From: CAIXTV01 sp964543995
GTDB lineage: Bacteria; Bacteroidota; Bacteroidia; Bacteroidales; CAIXTV01
DNA: 33,763 bases
Assembly (NCBI GenBank): GCA_964543995.1
Contig: CAZJBB010000010.1
Span: 1-33,763, forward strand
Reading direction: 5' to 3'
Under the pieces are notes generated by a model that did no database searches, was not told the DNA's origin, and saw nothing but the letters and a program-made list of their open reading frames with translations. Every line of letters begins with the position of its first letter. Position 1 is the first letter of the stretch. Below, in pieces: positions 25,939 through 33,763 of this stretch. The position numbers and the translations under genes were made by a program.

Positions 25939-27318
25939 ATGCATAATTTACATATAAAATTTAAAGAAGAATCAGAAAAAGTTGCTTTTGATATTGAACA
26001 AAGAAATAAAATTAAGTTCAATATTTCGAAGTATGATGCTGCAGTCGAAAAAGGCAAATTTCAATTTTCTGATATGGAATTAGCCAAGGAACGTGCCGGA
26101 AGTATTAAATATAAGGTTGTTAATGAGCTAGATAAGTATCTTACTGAATTTGAAATGAATTTTTCAGCTAGGGGGGGTAAAGTAATATGGGCAACTACAG
26201 GTGAAGAAGCCATTAAGGAAGTAATAGACATTTTAGAAAGAAATAAAACTAAAATGGTGGTGAAATCTAAATCGATGACCACAGAAGAAATAGAAGTTAA
26301 TCACCATTTAGAAAGCCATAAAATAGAATCAGTTGAGACTGATTTAGGAGAGTACATTGTTCAATTAGCCGGGGAAAAACCATACCATATTGTTACCCCT
26401 GCTATGCATAAGTCTAAAGAAAACGTAGCAGCTTTGTTTAATGAAAAATTTGGTTTACCCATTGATAGTACTCCACAGGATATTACACTTTTTGTTAGAA
26501 AAAAGTTGAAAGAAAAGTTTTTGGCTGCCGATGCCGGGATTACCGGAGCTAATTTTTTAATTGCCGATGTTGGAGGTATTGCATTAACTGAAAATGAAGG
26601 GAATGGATTTTTATCATTTTCATTACCCAAAATTCAAATAGTAATTGCAGGCATTGAAAAGCTAATTCCATCCATTAATGACTTACATTTATTTTGGCCA
26701 TTGTTAGCTCAACATGGAACAGGTCAAAAATTAACGGTTTATAATTCTGTTATTTTAGGACCCAGACAGGAAGGGGAAAGCGATGGACCGGAAGAAATGT
26801 ATGTTATTTTGCTTGATAATAATAGAAGCGAATTGTTGTCGAAAAAAGAACAAAGAAGAGCACTATCTTGCATTCGATGTGGTGCATGTTTAAATGCTTG
26901 CCCGATATACAAAAATATAGGTGGATATACCTATGATACCACATATAGCGGTCCTATTGGTTCTGTGATTACACCTCATTTAAAAGGATTTGAAGAATAT
27001 AAACATTTAAGTTTTGCTTCCACTCTATGTGGTAAGTGTACCGAAGTATGTCCGGTTAAAATAAATCTTCATGAGTTGTTACTTGAAAACCGAAACGAAT
27101 CGGTTAGATTGAAAATGTATGACACCTCTGAGAAAATAGTCATGTTTGCTTGGAAAAAAGTAATGTTGAATCGGAAACTCATGAATATCGGAAACTCAAA
27201 ACTAAAAAATTGGTTTTTAGGTAAATTTTTTAAAGCCCAGTGGGGAAATAGAAGAGTATTACCAAAAATAAGTGACCAAACTTTTAATGATTGGTGGAAA
27301 AAAGAAAGAGGTGCTTAA
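25939..27318 (+). CDS. lutB: LutB-like lactate-utilisation iron-sulfur protein
   Basis: A 459-residue protein with an N-terminal LUD (DUF162) domain (about residues 60-300, including GITGANFLIADVGGIALTENEGNG) and a ferredoxin-like domain with two CxxCxxCxxxCP motifs: CIRCGACLNACP from Cys311 and CGKCTEVCP from Cys364. This is the architecture of LutB/YkgF, part of the LutABC L-lactate oxidation complex. The C-terminal 80 residues form a helical cap (KNWFLGKFFKAQWG). LutA and LutC are not adjacent: rpiB precedes it and a convergent kinase overlaps its last 4 bases. Electron-transfer function is well supported; lactate as substrate is inferred from family. Confidence 0.9.
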   Translation: MHNLHIKFKEESEKVAFDIEQRNKIKFNISKYDAAVEKGKFQFSDMELAKERAGSIKYKVVNELDKYLTEFEMNFSARGGKVIWATTGEEAIKEVIDILERNKTKMVVKSKSMTTEEIEVNHHLESHKIESVETDLGEYIVQLAGEKPYHIVTPAMHKSKENVAALFNEKFGLPIDSTPQDITLFVRKKLKEKFLAADAGITGANFLIADVGGIALTENEGNGFLSFSLPKIQIVIAGIEKLIPSINDLHLFWPLLAQHGTGQKLTVYNSVILGPRQEGESDGPEEMYVILLDNNRSELLSKKEQRRALSCIRCGACLNACPIYKNIGGYTYDTTYSGPIGSVITPHLKGFEEYKHLSFASTLCGKCTEVCPVKINLHELLLENRNESVRLKMYDTSEKIVMFAWKKVMLNRKLMNIGNSKLKNWFLGKFFKAQWGNRRVLPKISDQTFNDWWKKERGA

Positions 27319-28832
27319 TACTGCTTTTTTAATGAAATTCTGAAAATAGATCCTTTATTTAACATCGAAGATTTTACAAAAATTTTCCCTTTGTGGTATT
27401 CCTCTATAATTCTTTTAGATAAGGATAAGCCCAATCCCCAACCTCTGCTTTTACTGGTATAACCCGGCCGAAAAATAGTCTTAAACATAGCCTTGGGTAT
27501 TCCTTTTCCTGAATCAGAAATATCAATGTGAATTTTTCCGGTATCCTGAATGATATCAATTTCTATTTTCCCTGACCCATTAAAAGAATCAATAGCATTT
27601 TTTAATAAGTTTTCGATGACCCATTCGAATAGGTTTTTATTAACGGGAGCTTCTATTATGTCGGATGGGTCAAAATTTAATTTAAATACAACTTTATTTG
27701 AGCTTCGGTTTTTAATATAAGAAACCACTTCATATAATATGGGGACCACATTGGAAGTGCTTAGCTTTGGATCAGAACCGATTTTAGAAAACCGGTCTGT
27801 CACGTTTTCTAGTCGTTTAACATCTTTATTGATTTCATTGATGGTTTCATCATCGATACCCTTCATTTTTAAAATTTCTACCCAAGCAATCATTGAGGAT
27901 AGTGGGGTTCCTATTTGATGCGCTGTTTCCTTAGCCAGGCCCACCCAAACCTGATTTTGTTCTGATTTTCGTGCAAAACTGAATAAAAGATATGCGATTG
28001 CCAAAAAAATACTGATTATAAAAAATTGTAAATAAGGAAAATACCTCAACTGTTGAAGCAGAAAAGAATCTTTATAAAAAATCAAACTTTTTCCGACCCC
28101 GGAAAGGTAAATTTCAATGGGAGGGTTTTGGTGTGACATTTCATAAATCACAGTTTCAATATAAGTATGATCATGGATTTTTGTAGTATCTATATTTCCA
28201 TAGGCAAGAAGTTTTTTTTGACTACTATCAGTAACAATTACCGGAACTGAAGCAGAATTTATAACCACCTCAGAAAAAAATGAACGCACCAAATCGTTCA
28301 AAACCCCTCGTAAATCGTTAAAAAGCTTCGACTCTTTATAATATATTTTATCATTAACCATGGAGAGATATTTAGCTTTGATGGGTTCAAATTCGCTAAA
28401 CTCTTCGAGTAATTTTCCCTTAAGTACTTTTAACGAGTCTTTAGGTAGTTCAACATTGGCAGTCATTTTAATGTTATTACTCTGATCGGTGAGTATGACT
28501 GGAATGTTGGTATTTTCTTCAATAATTTTCAGATAAAATGTTAAATCTTCGTTGAGTCCGGCAAATACCAATCTTCGGTATGCTTCTGCCCAAAGCTCAA
28601 CTCTTTTACGTTCTTCAACTTGAATTTTCTTAAAAAACTCTTCTGTGTAATTTACCAAACTGGCTTTTTGGTGTATTGCATCAGCCCAAATTTTCACTTT
28701 ATTTCGCTCATCATTTGCCAAACGGTTGACCAATATATTGGAAAACCATATAGAAAAAGCAATAATCAGAATACCGGAAAAAAACAGTAACCATTTCCAG
28801 CGACGTTTATTGGTATATATGTTGTATTTCAA
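27315..28832 (-). CDS. Membrane sensor histidine kinase
   Basis: A 505-residue kinase with helices at about 14-33 and 268-288, enclosing a periplasmic sensor region of about 235 residues of no recognised family. The kinase core has H-box AKETAHQIGTPLSS (His305), N-box FEWVIENLLKNAIDSF, G1 DISDSGKGIP, F-box and G2 RGWGLGLSLSKRI, all intact. There is no HAMP domain that I can identify. The stretch after helix 1 contains a repeated motif (DERNKVKIWADA at 41-52 and EERKRVELWAEA at 73-84). No response regulator is adjacent. It follows the AsmA gene by 16 bases and its end overlaps lutB by 4 bases tail to tail. Confidence 0.92.
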   Translation of the reverse strand: MKYNIYTNKRRWKWLLFFSGILIIAFSIWFSNILVNRLANDERNKVKIWADAIHQKASLVNYTEEFFKKIQVEERKRVELWAEAYRRLVFAGLNEDLTFYLKIIEENTNIPVILTDQSNNIKMTANVELPKDSLKVLKGKLLEEFSEFEPIKAKYLSMVNDKIYYKESKLFNDLRGVLNDLVRSFFSEVVINSASVPVIVTDSSQKKLLAYGNIDTTKIHDHTYIETVIYEMSHQNPPIEIYLSGVGKSLIFYKDSFLLQQLRYFPYLQFFIISIFLAIAYLLFSFARKSEQNQVWVGLAKETAHQIGTPLSSMIAWVEILKMKGIDDETINEINKDVKRLENVTDRFSKIGSDPKLSTSNVVPILYEVVSYIKNRSSNKVVFKLNFDPSDIIEAPVNKNLFEWVIENLLKNAIDSFNGSGKIEIDIIQDTGKIHIDISDSGKGIPKAMFKTIFRPGYTSKSRGWGLGLSLSKRIIEEYHKGKIFVKSSMLNKGSIFRISLKKQY

Positions 28833-28848
28833 TTAAAATGGGTCTTAT

Positions 28849-31455
28849 TTATTCCTGTGGTTTTTTATCATTATCATCGTTCCATTCAATGGAGAACTTG
28901 GTGTCATTTTGCTTATTGTTATTGTTTTTTACGCTACTTGTGTCGGTGGTACTTTGTTTTTTGAACCATCCAAACTCTTTATTAAGCACATTGATAAGAT
29001 TTTGCTTTTCCGATTTTATAGCAATTTTTAGTTTTTCCTTAACGCCAAGTTTATCATATTTAAACTTAGGTTTATCAATGGTACCCGAAATGTTAATGAA
29101 AAGTGTCGTTTTCCCCAGCCCATCGTCTTCAATAAGCCCAAACTCTTCATTTTGCTTGTTCGCTTTTCTGGTTTTATCGGAAAGCAATTCAGATAAGAGT
29201 ATTTGTAATTGATAATTAATTTCATTGTTGAATTTATGGGTTCCCTTCATTTGCAAATTGAGAGCATTGGATTTAATGTCCATTTTGGGTATGGTAATGG
29301 TTTCATTTTTGATGTCTATTTTGTTTTCAAGAGTTGAAAAACGAACATTTTTTAGGTCATCTAAACGTACAAATTTTGACAGCTTCAATAAAGGAGCGTA
29401 GTTGTTTAGCTCTCCATTTTCAATAGTTACATCGGCATGGGCAAAAATGGAGGTTTTTTCAACTGTTAAATCGTCTTTATATACTGCTGCATATTGAATA
29501 TCAGTATTTAAATTACCTTTAATATTTTCGTCCATAATGCCGTTTTCTTGCCCAAAATTACCCATCTGGTAAAACATTTGACTGACGTTTACATTGTTTA
29601 CGGATGCTTCGAAACTAATCAGTACTTTTTCTTTTGGAGTAGCATCCAACAAGCCTTTTGCATATATTTTGCCCCCCATGGTATTTAATTGTAATGAGTT
29701 GATTATCATTTGTTTATTTCTCAAAACCAGACGACTTTTTACTTGTGTAGATGAGAATTTTTTGAATTTAAGATTTCCAATTTCAGCATCAATTGAAGCA
29801 GAAAGTGTTGAGGGGAAGCTTATTCGGAAAGGTTTTGCACTTGAAGTGCTTTTATCTGAAGTTAGTAAATCTTCAAGATTAAAGTTATTAGAGGCCATGT
29901 GGGCATTAATTTCAACAGACTGATTTTCCAAAAAAACAAAAGGCAAAACATTTTTGAAATAGCCGCTAAGCTTAAAATCGCTTTTATTGATGTTTCCCGT
30001 GAAACTGTTAATGATAATGTCGTTATTGTTATAGGTGAAATTTCCGTTGATTCCATAAAATTGAACAGGATTGTTTTTCAATGTAAAACCTATGTTTTCA
30101 AGGGCAAGTGTTCCAGAGGTTTTACTATTTAGAAAGTCACTCATTTTCAAATGTGAAAAGTCGGATGGATTTATCCACATATTGATATCGGTATTAAGAA
30201 CTCCTTTGGCTGACTCAATATCTGTATTTCCAATAAACTTTAGCACTTCAGCCAATTCAAAGTTTTGTAGTTTTCCGGTAAAACTTACTTCAGGGTGGAG
30301 GAAGTTGGAAATATTAAGACTTCCACGAATTTGCCCATTTTTAAGTTTGGCTGATAAGTTTTCAAACGATACTTTATATTTTTCGGGAAGGTTGGTCGAA
30401 TAATTGGAATAGGAACCCGAAAAATTAATATTTTCTAATGTGATATCTGATTTAGGCTCATGTAAACTACCATTTGAGAGCATATAGGAGCAAAATACCA
30501 AAGGGCGTTTTTTACTGGAAAGAGGACCTTTAATGCTGAGGTTTACATTAAGCATACCTTTGGCAGAGTAATTAGAAAAGCTTGGTTTTATGTTTTCGGG
30601 AAGCTCTTCGATGAAAGATGATAAGTCGGCTTCATTCGACTGAATATTGATATTTACACTTTTAGAAAATTCCCCAAAATTATATGCACCATTGAAGAGA
30701 AACTTTAATTTTCCAAAACTAAATTTACAATCAGAAAAAGTCCAATTTTCTTTATCGTTATTTACTTTAATTATTGCATCTAGGGTTACAAATTTTCGAG
30801 GCATATAATTGATACCGTCTGAAATAAAATACTGTACATCAACATTTCCGGACAAGGAAAAATCGTTTATTTTATCACTTAAGTCTCCTTTTGCCTTTAA
30901 AGTTTCAATTTTGAATTTATATTTTTGTTCTGCGGGGTTGTTAGTGTATGAAATGGTTACATTATTAAATTTAACGCTTTTTAAATTGATTGAGAAAGGG
31001 GAAGTTGCTGATGAATCGACCGTTGGTTTCCAAAAATGATAGTTATCGGACTCGTCGTTGTATACCTTAAGCTTTAGATCGGCGTTCTCAATATCAATGT
31101 TTTTTATTTGATACTTCTTTTCAAAAATATCCCAAATATTGAATTGCAAATAGACCTTCTGCGCTATTAAAAGTGTATCTTTTTGTTCGGAATTAGTAGC
31201 ATCTTTAGCAACAACACCTGTGAATTTAAGCGAAGCCATGGGGAATTTCTCAAAAAGAGTCAATTCTATTTTTTGAACACTAATTTTGGAGTTGAGTTGT
31301 TTATTAAGTTGTTTGACAAGAAATTCTTTGACTTCTTTATCGAAAAAAATGCCAATTACCAATAGGGTACTAATTAAAAGCCCAATTAAAACGGCCAGAG
31401 TAATCAAAAACCGTTTTACAATTTTTCGAATTGTCTTCCGATTGCTCTTCTCCAT
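28849..31455 (-). CDS. AsmA-like envelope protein
   Basis: An 868-residue protein with a basic N-terminus, one membrane anchor (about residues 13-33) and a long beta-rich region. The opening after the anchor (KEFLVKQLNKQLNSKISVQKIELTLFEKFPMASLKFTGVV) is the typical AsmA N-terminal block, and the C-terminal third (VNVSQMFYQMGNF onward, then MDIKSNALNLQMKGTHKF) matches the AsmA C-terminal region. The last 40 residues are Lys/Asn/Asp-rich and unstructured. AsmA-family proteins resemble bridge-like lipid transporters and affect outer-membrane lipid balance; the specific role here is unknown. It sits between a pseudouridine synthase and a kinase in a tight minus-strand run. A near-parS site lies inside it. 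Confidence 0.88.
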   Translation of the reverse strand: MEKSNRKTIRKIVKRFLITLAVLIGLLISTLLVIGIFFDKEVKEFLVKQLNKQLNSKISVQKIELTLFEKFPMASLKFTGVVAKDATNSEQKDTLLIAQKVYLQFNIWDIFEKKYQIKNIDIENADLKLKVYNDESDNYHFWKPTVDSSATSPFSINLKSVKFNNVTISYTNNPAEQKYKFKIETLKAKGDLSDKINDFSLSGNVDVQYFISDGINYMPRKFVTLDAIIKVNNDKENWTFSDCKFSFGKLKFLFNGAYNFGEFSKSVNINIQSNEADLSSFIEELPENIKPSFSNYSAKGMLNVNLSIKGPLSSKKRPLVFCSYMLSNGSLHEPKSDITLENINFSGSYSNYSTNLPEKYKVSFENLSAKLKNGQIRGSLNISNFLHPEVSFTGKLQNFELAEVLKFIGNTDIESAKGVLNTDINMWINPSDFSHLKMSDFLNSKTSGTLALENIGFTLKNNPVQFYGINGNFTYNNNDIIINSFTGNINKSDFKLSGYFKNVLPFVFLENQSVEINAHMASNNFNLEDLLTSDKSTSSAKPFRISFPSTLSASIDAEIGNLKFKKFSSTQVKSRLVLRNKQMIINSLQLNTMGGKIYAKGLLDATPKEKVLISFEASVNNVNVSQMFYQMGNFGQENGIMDENIKGNLNTDIQYAAVYKDDLTVEKTSIFAHADVTIENGELNNYAPLLKLSKFVRLDDLKNVRFSTLENKIDIKNETITIPKMDIKSNALNLQMKGTHKFNNEINYQLQILLSELLSDKTRKANKQNEEFGLIEDDGLGKTTLFINISGTIDKPKFKYDKLGVKEKLKIAIKSEKQNLINVLNKEFGWFKKQSTTDTSSVKNNNNKQNDTKFSIEWNDDNDKKPQE
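29991..30006. other. Second, one-mismatch parS-like site inside the AsmA gene
   Basis: TGTTTCCCGTGAAACT differs from the site at 16734-16749 by a single base (A to C at position 7) and shares the non-consensus last T. The palindromic core is broken at one position. Direct match; function unproven. Confidence 0.5.
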
Positions 31456-31470
31456 TGGAGATAATTATCT

Positions 31471-33078
31471 TTAGCCTAACATTTTTAACAAGTTCACCTC
31501 CTGTATACTAAGGAAACGCCATTTTCCCCTTGGTAAATCTTTTTTAGTAAGACCGGCAAAATATACCCTGTCGAGTTTGTTAACATTATATTCCAATTGC
31601 TCAAAAATACGACGAACAATACGATTTCGCCCAGAATGTATTTCAATTCCCAATTCTCTTTTACTTTTTCCACCGGCTATGTAAGCAATCTCATCTACTT
31701 TAATGGGACCGTCTTCTAATTCAACACCATCCTGGATTTTCTGATAATCTTCCTGGGTAAGAGGTTTATCCAGTTCGATATGATAAATTTTCCGAACACC
31801 ATGGCTTGGATGTGTTAATTTTTTAGTAAGGTCGCCATCGTTGGTTAGTAGCAGCAGACCCGTTGTGTTTCTATCGAGTCTTCCTACAGGATACAAGCTT
31901 TCCTTACAAGCATTACGAATAAGCTCCATAACGGTTTTCCGTTTTTCCGGATCATCGGTGGTGGTTATGAATCCTTTGGGCTTGTTTAATAAGACATAAA
32001 CGGGTCTTTCTTTTTTTAATGTTTCCCCACCATATTGAACAGAATCAGTTGGAAGTACTCTTATGCCCATTTCGGTTACGACCACTCCGTTTATTTTAAC
32101 AGCTCCACTGGCTATAAGTTCATCTGCATCGCGACGTGAGCAAATGCCCGCAGTGGCAATATATTTATTTAAGCGTATGCCTTCTCTTTTTTCAGGTTTC
32201 CCTTCTCCATAGCTTTTGCGTTTGTTTTTGTAAAGGGGAGATTCGGTTTTTTGATAATTTTTAGATGCGAAAAATTCTTTTCTTTCCGATCGTTTATCTT
32301 GGCTCAAAGGCTTACGTTCATCGGTACCTCGCCATTCTTTTTTTCCATCACGGGAATAGGGCTTTTTTTCGTCTTTATTATCTTTCCAATCTCTTTTTAT
32401 TTCTTGAAAGCCACTTTTTCTATCGTCTTTATCTTCACGTTTATATCCTCGATCTCGATTATTGCTTCTATATTCAGAAAAACTGCTTTTCGAAGATTTT
32501 CTGTGTTCTCTTTCTTCACCAACTTCTTTTCTATCAAAAGGTTTATCCTCCTTTTTATCGAGCCATATTTTCTTTACTTTGTCTGGAAACGGTTTTTTCT
32601 CATTCCGATCATTTTTCTTAAAAGCCGGTTTTGAGTCATCGAACGATCGCTTTCCTTTATATGGTTTATCGAAATTTGATGATTTTTCGTAATCTTTACT
32701 ATCAGAACTTTTGCGTTTATAAGATGATTTCTCATCTGTTTTAGCATGCCAACCTTTACTTTTATCGCTTGTAAATGATTTTTTATCCTCTCTACCTGTA
32801 CGTTTGAAATCCGGTTTGCTATCATCGAAAGAACGATTGCTTTTTTTATTTTCAAAGGAATCTTTATAGGAACTTTTTTTGAATTCTCTTTTTTCGGGGC
32901 GGTCTTTTTTTTCGAATGGTTTACTAGACTTAGAGCGACTTATTTCTTTGGAATTTTGTTCAGAATATGGTGTTGATTCGGATTGATCTGCTTTACGGGT
33001 ATATTTTCGTTTTTCATCAGTAGTTTTTCTTGGCCTTCTGGGCTTTGGATCTCCGATATTTTTATTTATTGTTCTCAT
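31471..33078 (-). CDS. 23S/16S rRNA pseudouridine synthase (RluB/RsuA family) with 300-residue charged extension
   Basis: With the ATG at 33078 the protein has 535 residues. An upstream in-frame ATG at 33108 precedes the candidate promoter (33097-33104) and is rejected. Residues 1-300 are low-complexity and rich in Lys, Ser, Asp, Arg and Glu, with a duplicated SFDDSKPxFK motif. The enzyme follows: an S4 RNA-binding domain from about 302 (IRLNKYIATAGICSRRDADELI), LLNKPKGFITTTDD, the catalytic GRLDRNTTG with Asp402, and GRNRIVRRIFEQLEYNVNKLDR, characteristic of the RsuA/RluB/E/F branch. It isomerises uridine to pseudouridine in rRNA. The extension probably binds RNA non-specifically (inference). 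It is 15 bases upstream of AsmA. Confidence 0.93.
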   Translation of the reverse strand: MRTINKNIGDPKPRRPRKTTDEKRKYTRKADQSESTPYSEQNSKEISRSKSSKPFEKKDRPEKREFKKSSYKDSFENKKSNRSFDDSKPDFKRTGREDKKSFTSDKSKGWHAKTDEKSSYKRKSSDSKDYEKSSNFDKPYKGKRSFDDSKPAFKKNDRNEKKPFPDKVKKIWLDKKEDKPFDRKEVGEEREHRKSSKSSFSEYRSNNRDRGYKREDKDDRKSGFQEIKRDWKDNKDEKKPYSRDGKKEWRGTDERKPLSQDKRSERKEFFASKNYQKTESPLYKNKRKSYGEGKPEKREGIRLNKYIATAGICSRRDADELIASGAVKINGVVVTEMGIRVLPTDSVQYGGETLKKERPVYVLLNKPKGFITTTDDPEKRKTVMELIRNACKESLYPVGRLDRNTTGLLLLTNDGDLTKKLTHPSHGVRKIYHIELDKPLTQEDYQKIQDGVELEDGPIKVDEIAYIAGGKSKRELGIEIHSGRNRIVRRIFEQLEYNVNKLDRVYFAGLTKKDLPRGKWRFLSIQEVNLLKMLG

Positions 33079-33096
33079 TGAATTGAAATTAGCCTG

Positions 33097-33104
33097 CAAA
33101 GTTA
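33097..33104 (-). promoter_or_regulatory. Candidate -7 promoter element of the pseudouridine synthase gene
   Basis: Minus-strand TAACTTTG matches TAnnTTTG and ends 18 bases before the ATG at 33078. It decides between the two possible starts, because the ATG at 33108 would lie upstream of it. Confidence 0.45.
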
Positions 33105-33122
33105 CCAAAGAAAGCGCTCACT

Positions 33123-33488
33123 TTAACGAAGCGTAGGATAAAACGCATCTTCAATGTGATTTATTATCGGTGTTCCTTTAAAATAAACAATCGATACTAC
33201 ATCAAAGCGAACCTCATAATTAAGATTATGCTTAATAACATAATTTTCCGCAGCTTTAATTAACATTCTTTGCTTTTGTTTGGTCACTGAAATAAAAGGT
33301 TCTCCAAAATAATTGGTGCTACGAGTTTTTACTTCTATTACCACCAATAGATTTTTGAATAAGGCAATTAAATCTATTTCAAAACTTCCAGATCGCCAAT
33401 TTTTTTCTAAAATCTTATACCCTTTATTTTGAAGAAAATCCTCAGCGGTTAATTCTCCGGTTTTTCCTAATTCGTTATGTTCACTCAT
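33123..33488 (-). CDS. yraN: YraN-family (UPF0102) nuclease-like protein
   Basis: A 121-residue protein with the PD-(D/E)xK-type core of YraN: GKTGELTAEDFLQNKGYKILEKNWR, then SFEIDLIA (Asp39) and VVIEVKTR (Glu52, Lys54). These are the residues expected of a Holliday-junction-resolvase-like nuclease fold. The family's function is not firmly established. Its start overlaps the stop of the LD-carboxypeptidase gene by 4 bases, implying coupling. Bases 33254-33288 of this gene are duplicated exactly at the window's right end. Confidence 0.93.
   Translation of the reverse strand: MSEHNELGKTGELTAEDFLQNKGYKILEKNWRSGSFEIDLIALFKNLLVVIEVKTRSTNYFGEPFISVTKQKQRMLIKAAENYVIKHNLNYEVRFDVVSIVYFKGTPIINHIEDAFYPTLR
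33254..33288. repeat. 35-base direct repeat, copy 1 (inside yraN)
   Basis: Identical over 35 bases to 33729-33763 in the same orientation. This copy is in its natural coding context: the yraN frame is intact through it. Confidence 0.95.
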
Positions 33489-33730
33489 GGGATTTGCTTA
33501 AAAATGACACCATCATGTTTTACTTCAATAGTTGCTTGACTTCCCAGTTTGATAGCATTATTTTTTTCAATATGCCCGGCCGGAAAATCAAAGCATAGTG
33601 GAAAATGATATTCCCTTGCTGCATCTGCAATAATTTCTTGAGCATTTTTGCCAAACGGAACGGGATTATCTCTCATATCTGACATACCCCCAACAACAAG
33701 TCCTTTGATATTATTTAATTTACCGCTTCT
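33485..33730 (-). CDS. LD-carboxypeptidase (peptidase S66), C-terminal part only
   Basis: About 81 in-frame residues are visible, beginning RSGKLNNIKGLVVGGMSDMR and including FDFPAGHIEKNNAIKLG, where the His is the catalytic histidine of S66 peptidases (LdcA/MccF). The family cleaves the terminal D-Ala of murein tetrapeptides during peptidoglycan recycling. The ATG at 33685 is internal, not the true start, because family-like sequence continues upstream of it. At 33731-33733 a stop codon interrupts the frame, inside a 35-base stretch copied from yraN. The gene is therefore cut by a probable assembly error at the edge, rather than being a true short gene. Confidence 0.82.
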   Translation of the reverse strand, partial: RSGKLNNIKGLVVGGMSDMRDNPVPFGKNAQEIIADAAREYHFPLCFDFPAGHIEKNNAIKLGSQATIEVKHDGVIFKQIP

Positions 33731-33763
33731 TTAATTAACATTCTTTGCTTTTGTTTGGTCACT
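33729..33763. repeat. 35-base direct repeat, copy 2 (window end, probable assembly artefact)
   Basis: Identical over 35 bases to 33254-33288 and ends exactly at the last base of the window. It replaces the expected upstream coding sequence of the LD-carboxypeptidase and brings in a stop codon. Confidence 0.95.

Noticed and set aside
32251..32634. Plus-strand ORFs of 118-127 codons opposite the pseudouridine synthase tail
   Set aside because: They are Phe/Ile-rich complements of the Lys/Asp-rich low-complexity tail, with no motif or promoter.
33079..33108. Upstream ATG extending the pseudouridine synthase by 10 residues
   Set aside because: It lies ahead of the candidate -7 element at 33097-33104, and the ATG at 33078 has a leader of the usual length.
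33485..33685. A stand-alone 66-residue gene starting at MSDMRDNPVPFG
   Set aside because: The sequence upstream of that ATG continues the S66 peptidase family pattern (NIKGLVVGG), so this is the end of a larger gene, not a small one.

Overview
The window is AT-rich, almost entirely coding DNA from a member of the Bacteroidota; I cannot place it reliably below phylum. The evidence is the gene content: a GT30 Kdo transferase beside an outer-membrane barrel, a DUF4175 / ATPase / ybeY / mnmG block, an AsmA-like protein, a lysine-rich RluB-type pseudouridine synthase and a lone LutB. In addition, TAnnTTTG (-7 type) promoter elements, typical of the Bacteroidota primary sigma factor, precede most transcription units. 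No tRNA, rRNA, CRISPR array, insertion sequence or phage gene is visible.

Layout. 1-242 (-): start of a DegT-family sugar aminotransferase running off the left edge. 492-3302 (+): secreted beta-barrel protein, Kdo transferase (waaA) and a ZIP metal transporter. 3385-4026 (+): peroxiredoxin with a clear intrinsic terminator. 4271-10983 (+): a tight five-gene glycan operon of DegT aminotransferase, NAD-dependent SDR, NeuD/PglD-type acyltransferase, DPM1/ArnC-type polyprenyl-phosphate glycosyltransferase and a large GT-C membrane transferase with TPR repeats. 10984-14685 (-): very large NtrY-like membrane histidine kinase. 14863-20991 (-): DUF4175 protein, RsbW-like ATPase, ybeY and mnmG, with a parS-like palindrome between ybeY and mnmG. 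21119-25007 (-): nadA, a 17-repeat YwqK/MORN protein and a second GT-C transferase. 25008-25499: AT-rich divergent intergenic region. 25500-27318 (+): rpiB and lutB. 27315-33730 (-): sensor kinase, AsmA-like protein, pseudouridine synthase, YraN nuclease-like protein and the C-terminal end of an LD-carboxypeptidase.

The genes share a cell-envelope theme: Kdo transfer to lipid A, an amino-sugar pathway that resembles the Arn lipid-modification route, two GT-C transferases, AsmA, a beta-barrel and LD-carboxypeptidase. They are interleaved with housekeeping genes for tRNA/rRNA maturation, NAD synthesis and the pentose-phosphate pathway.

The strongest points for a second look are: (1) the parS-like ParB site in the ybeY/mnmG gap, with a one-mismatch copy 13 kb away inside the AsmA gene; (2) the Arn-like operon, whose last gene appears to fuse a catalytically dead GT2 domain to a GT-C enzyme and TPRs; (3) an exact 35-base duplication at the right end that breaks the last gene and looks like an assembly artefact.
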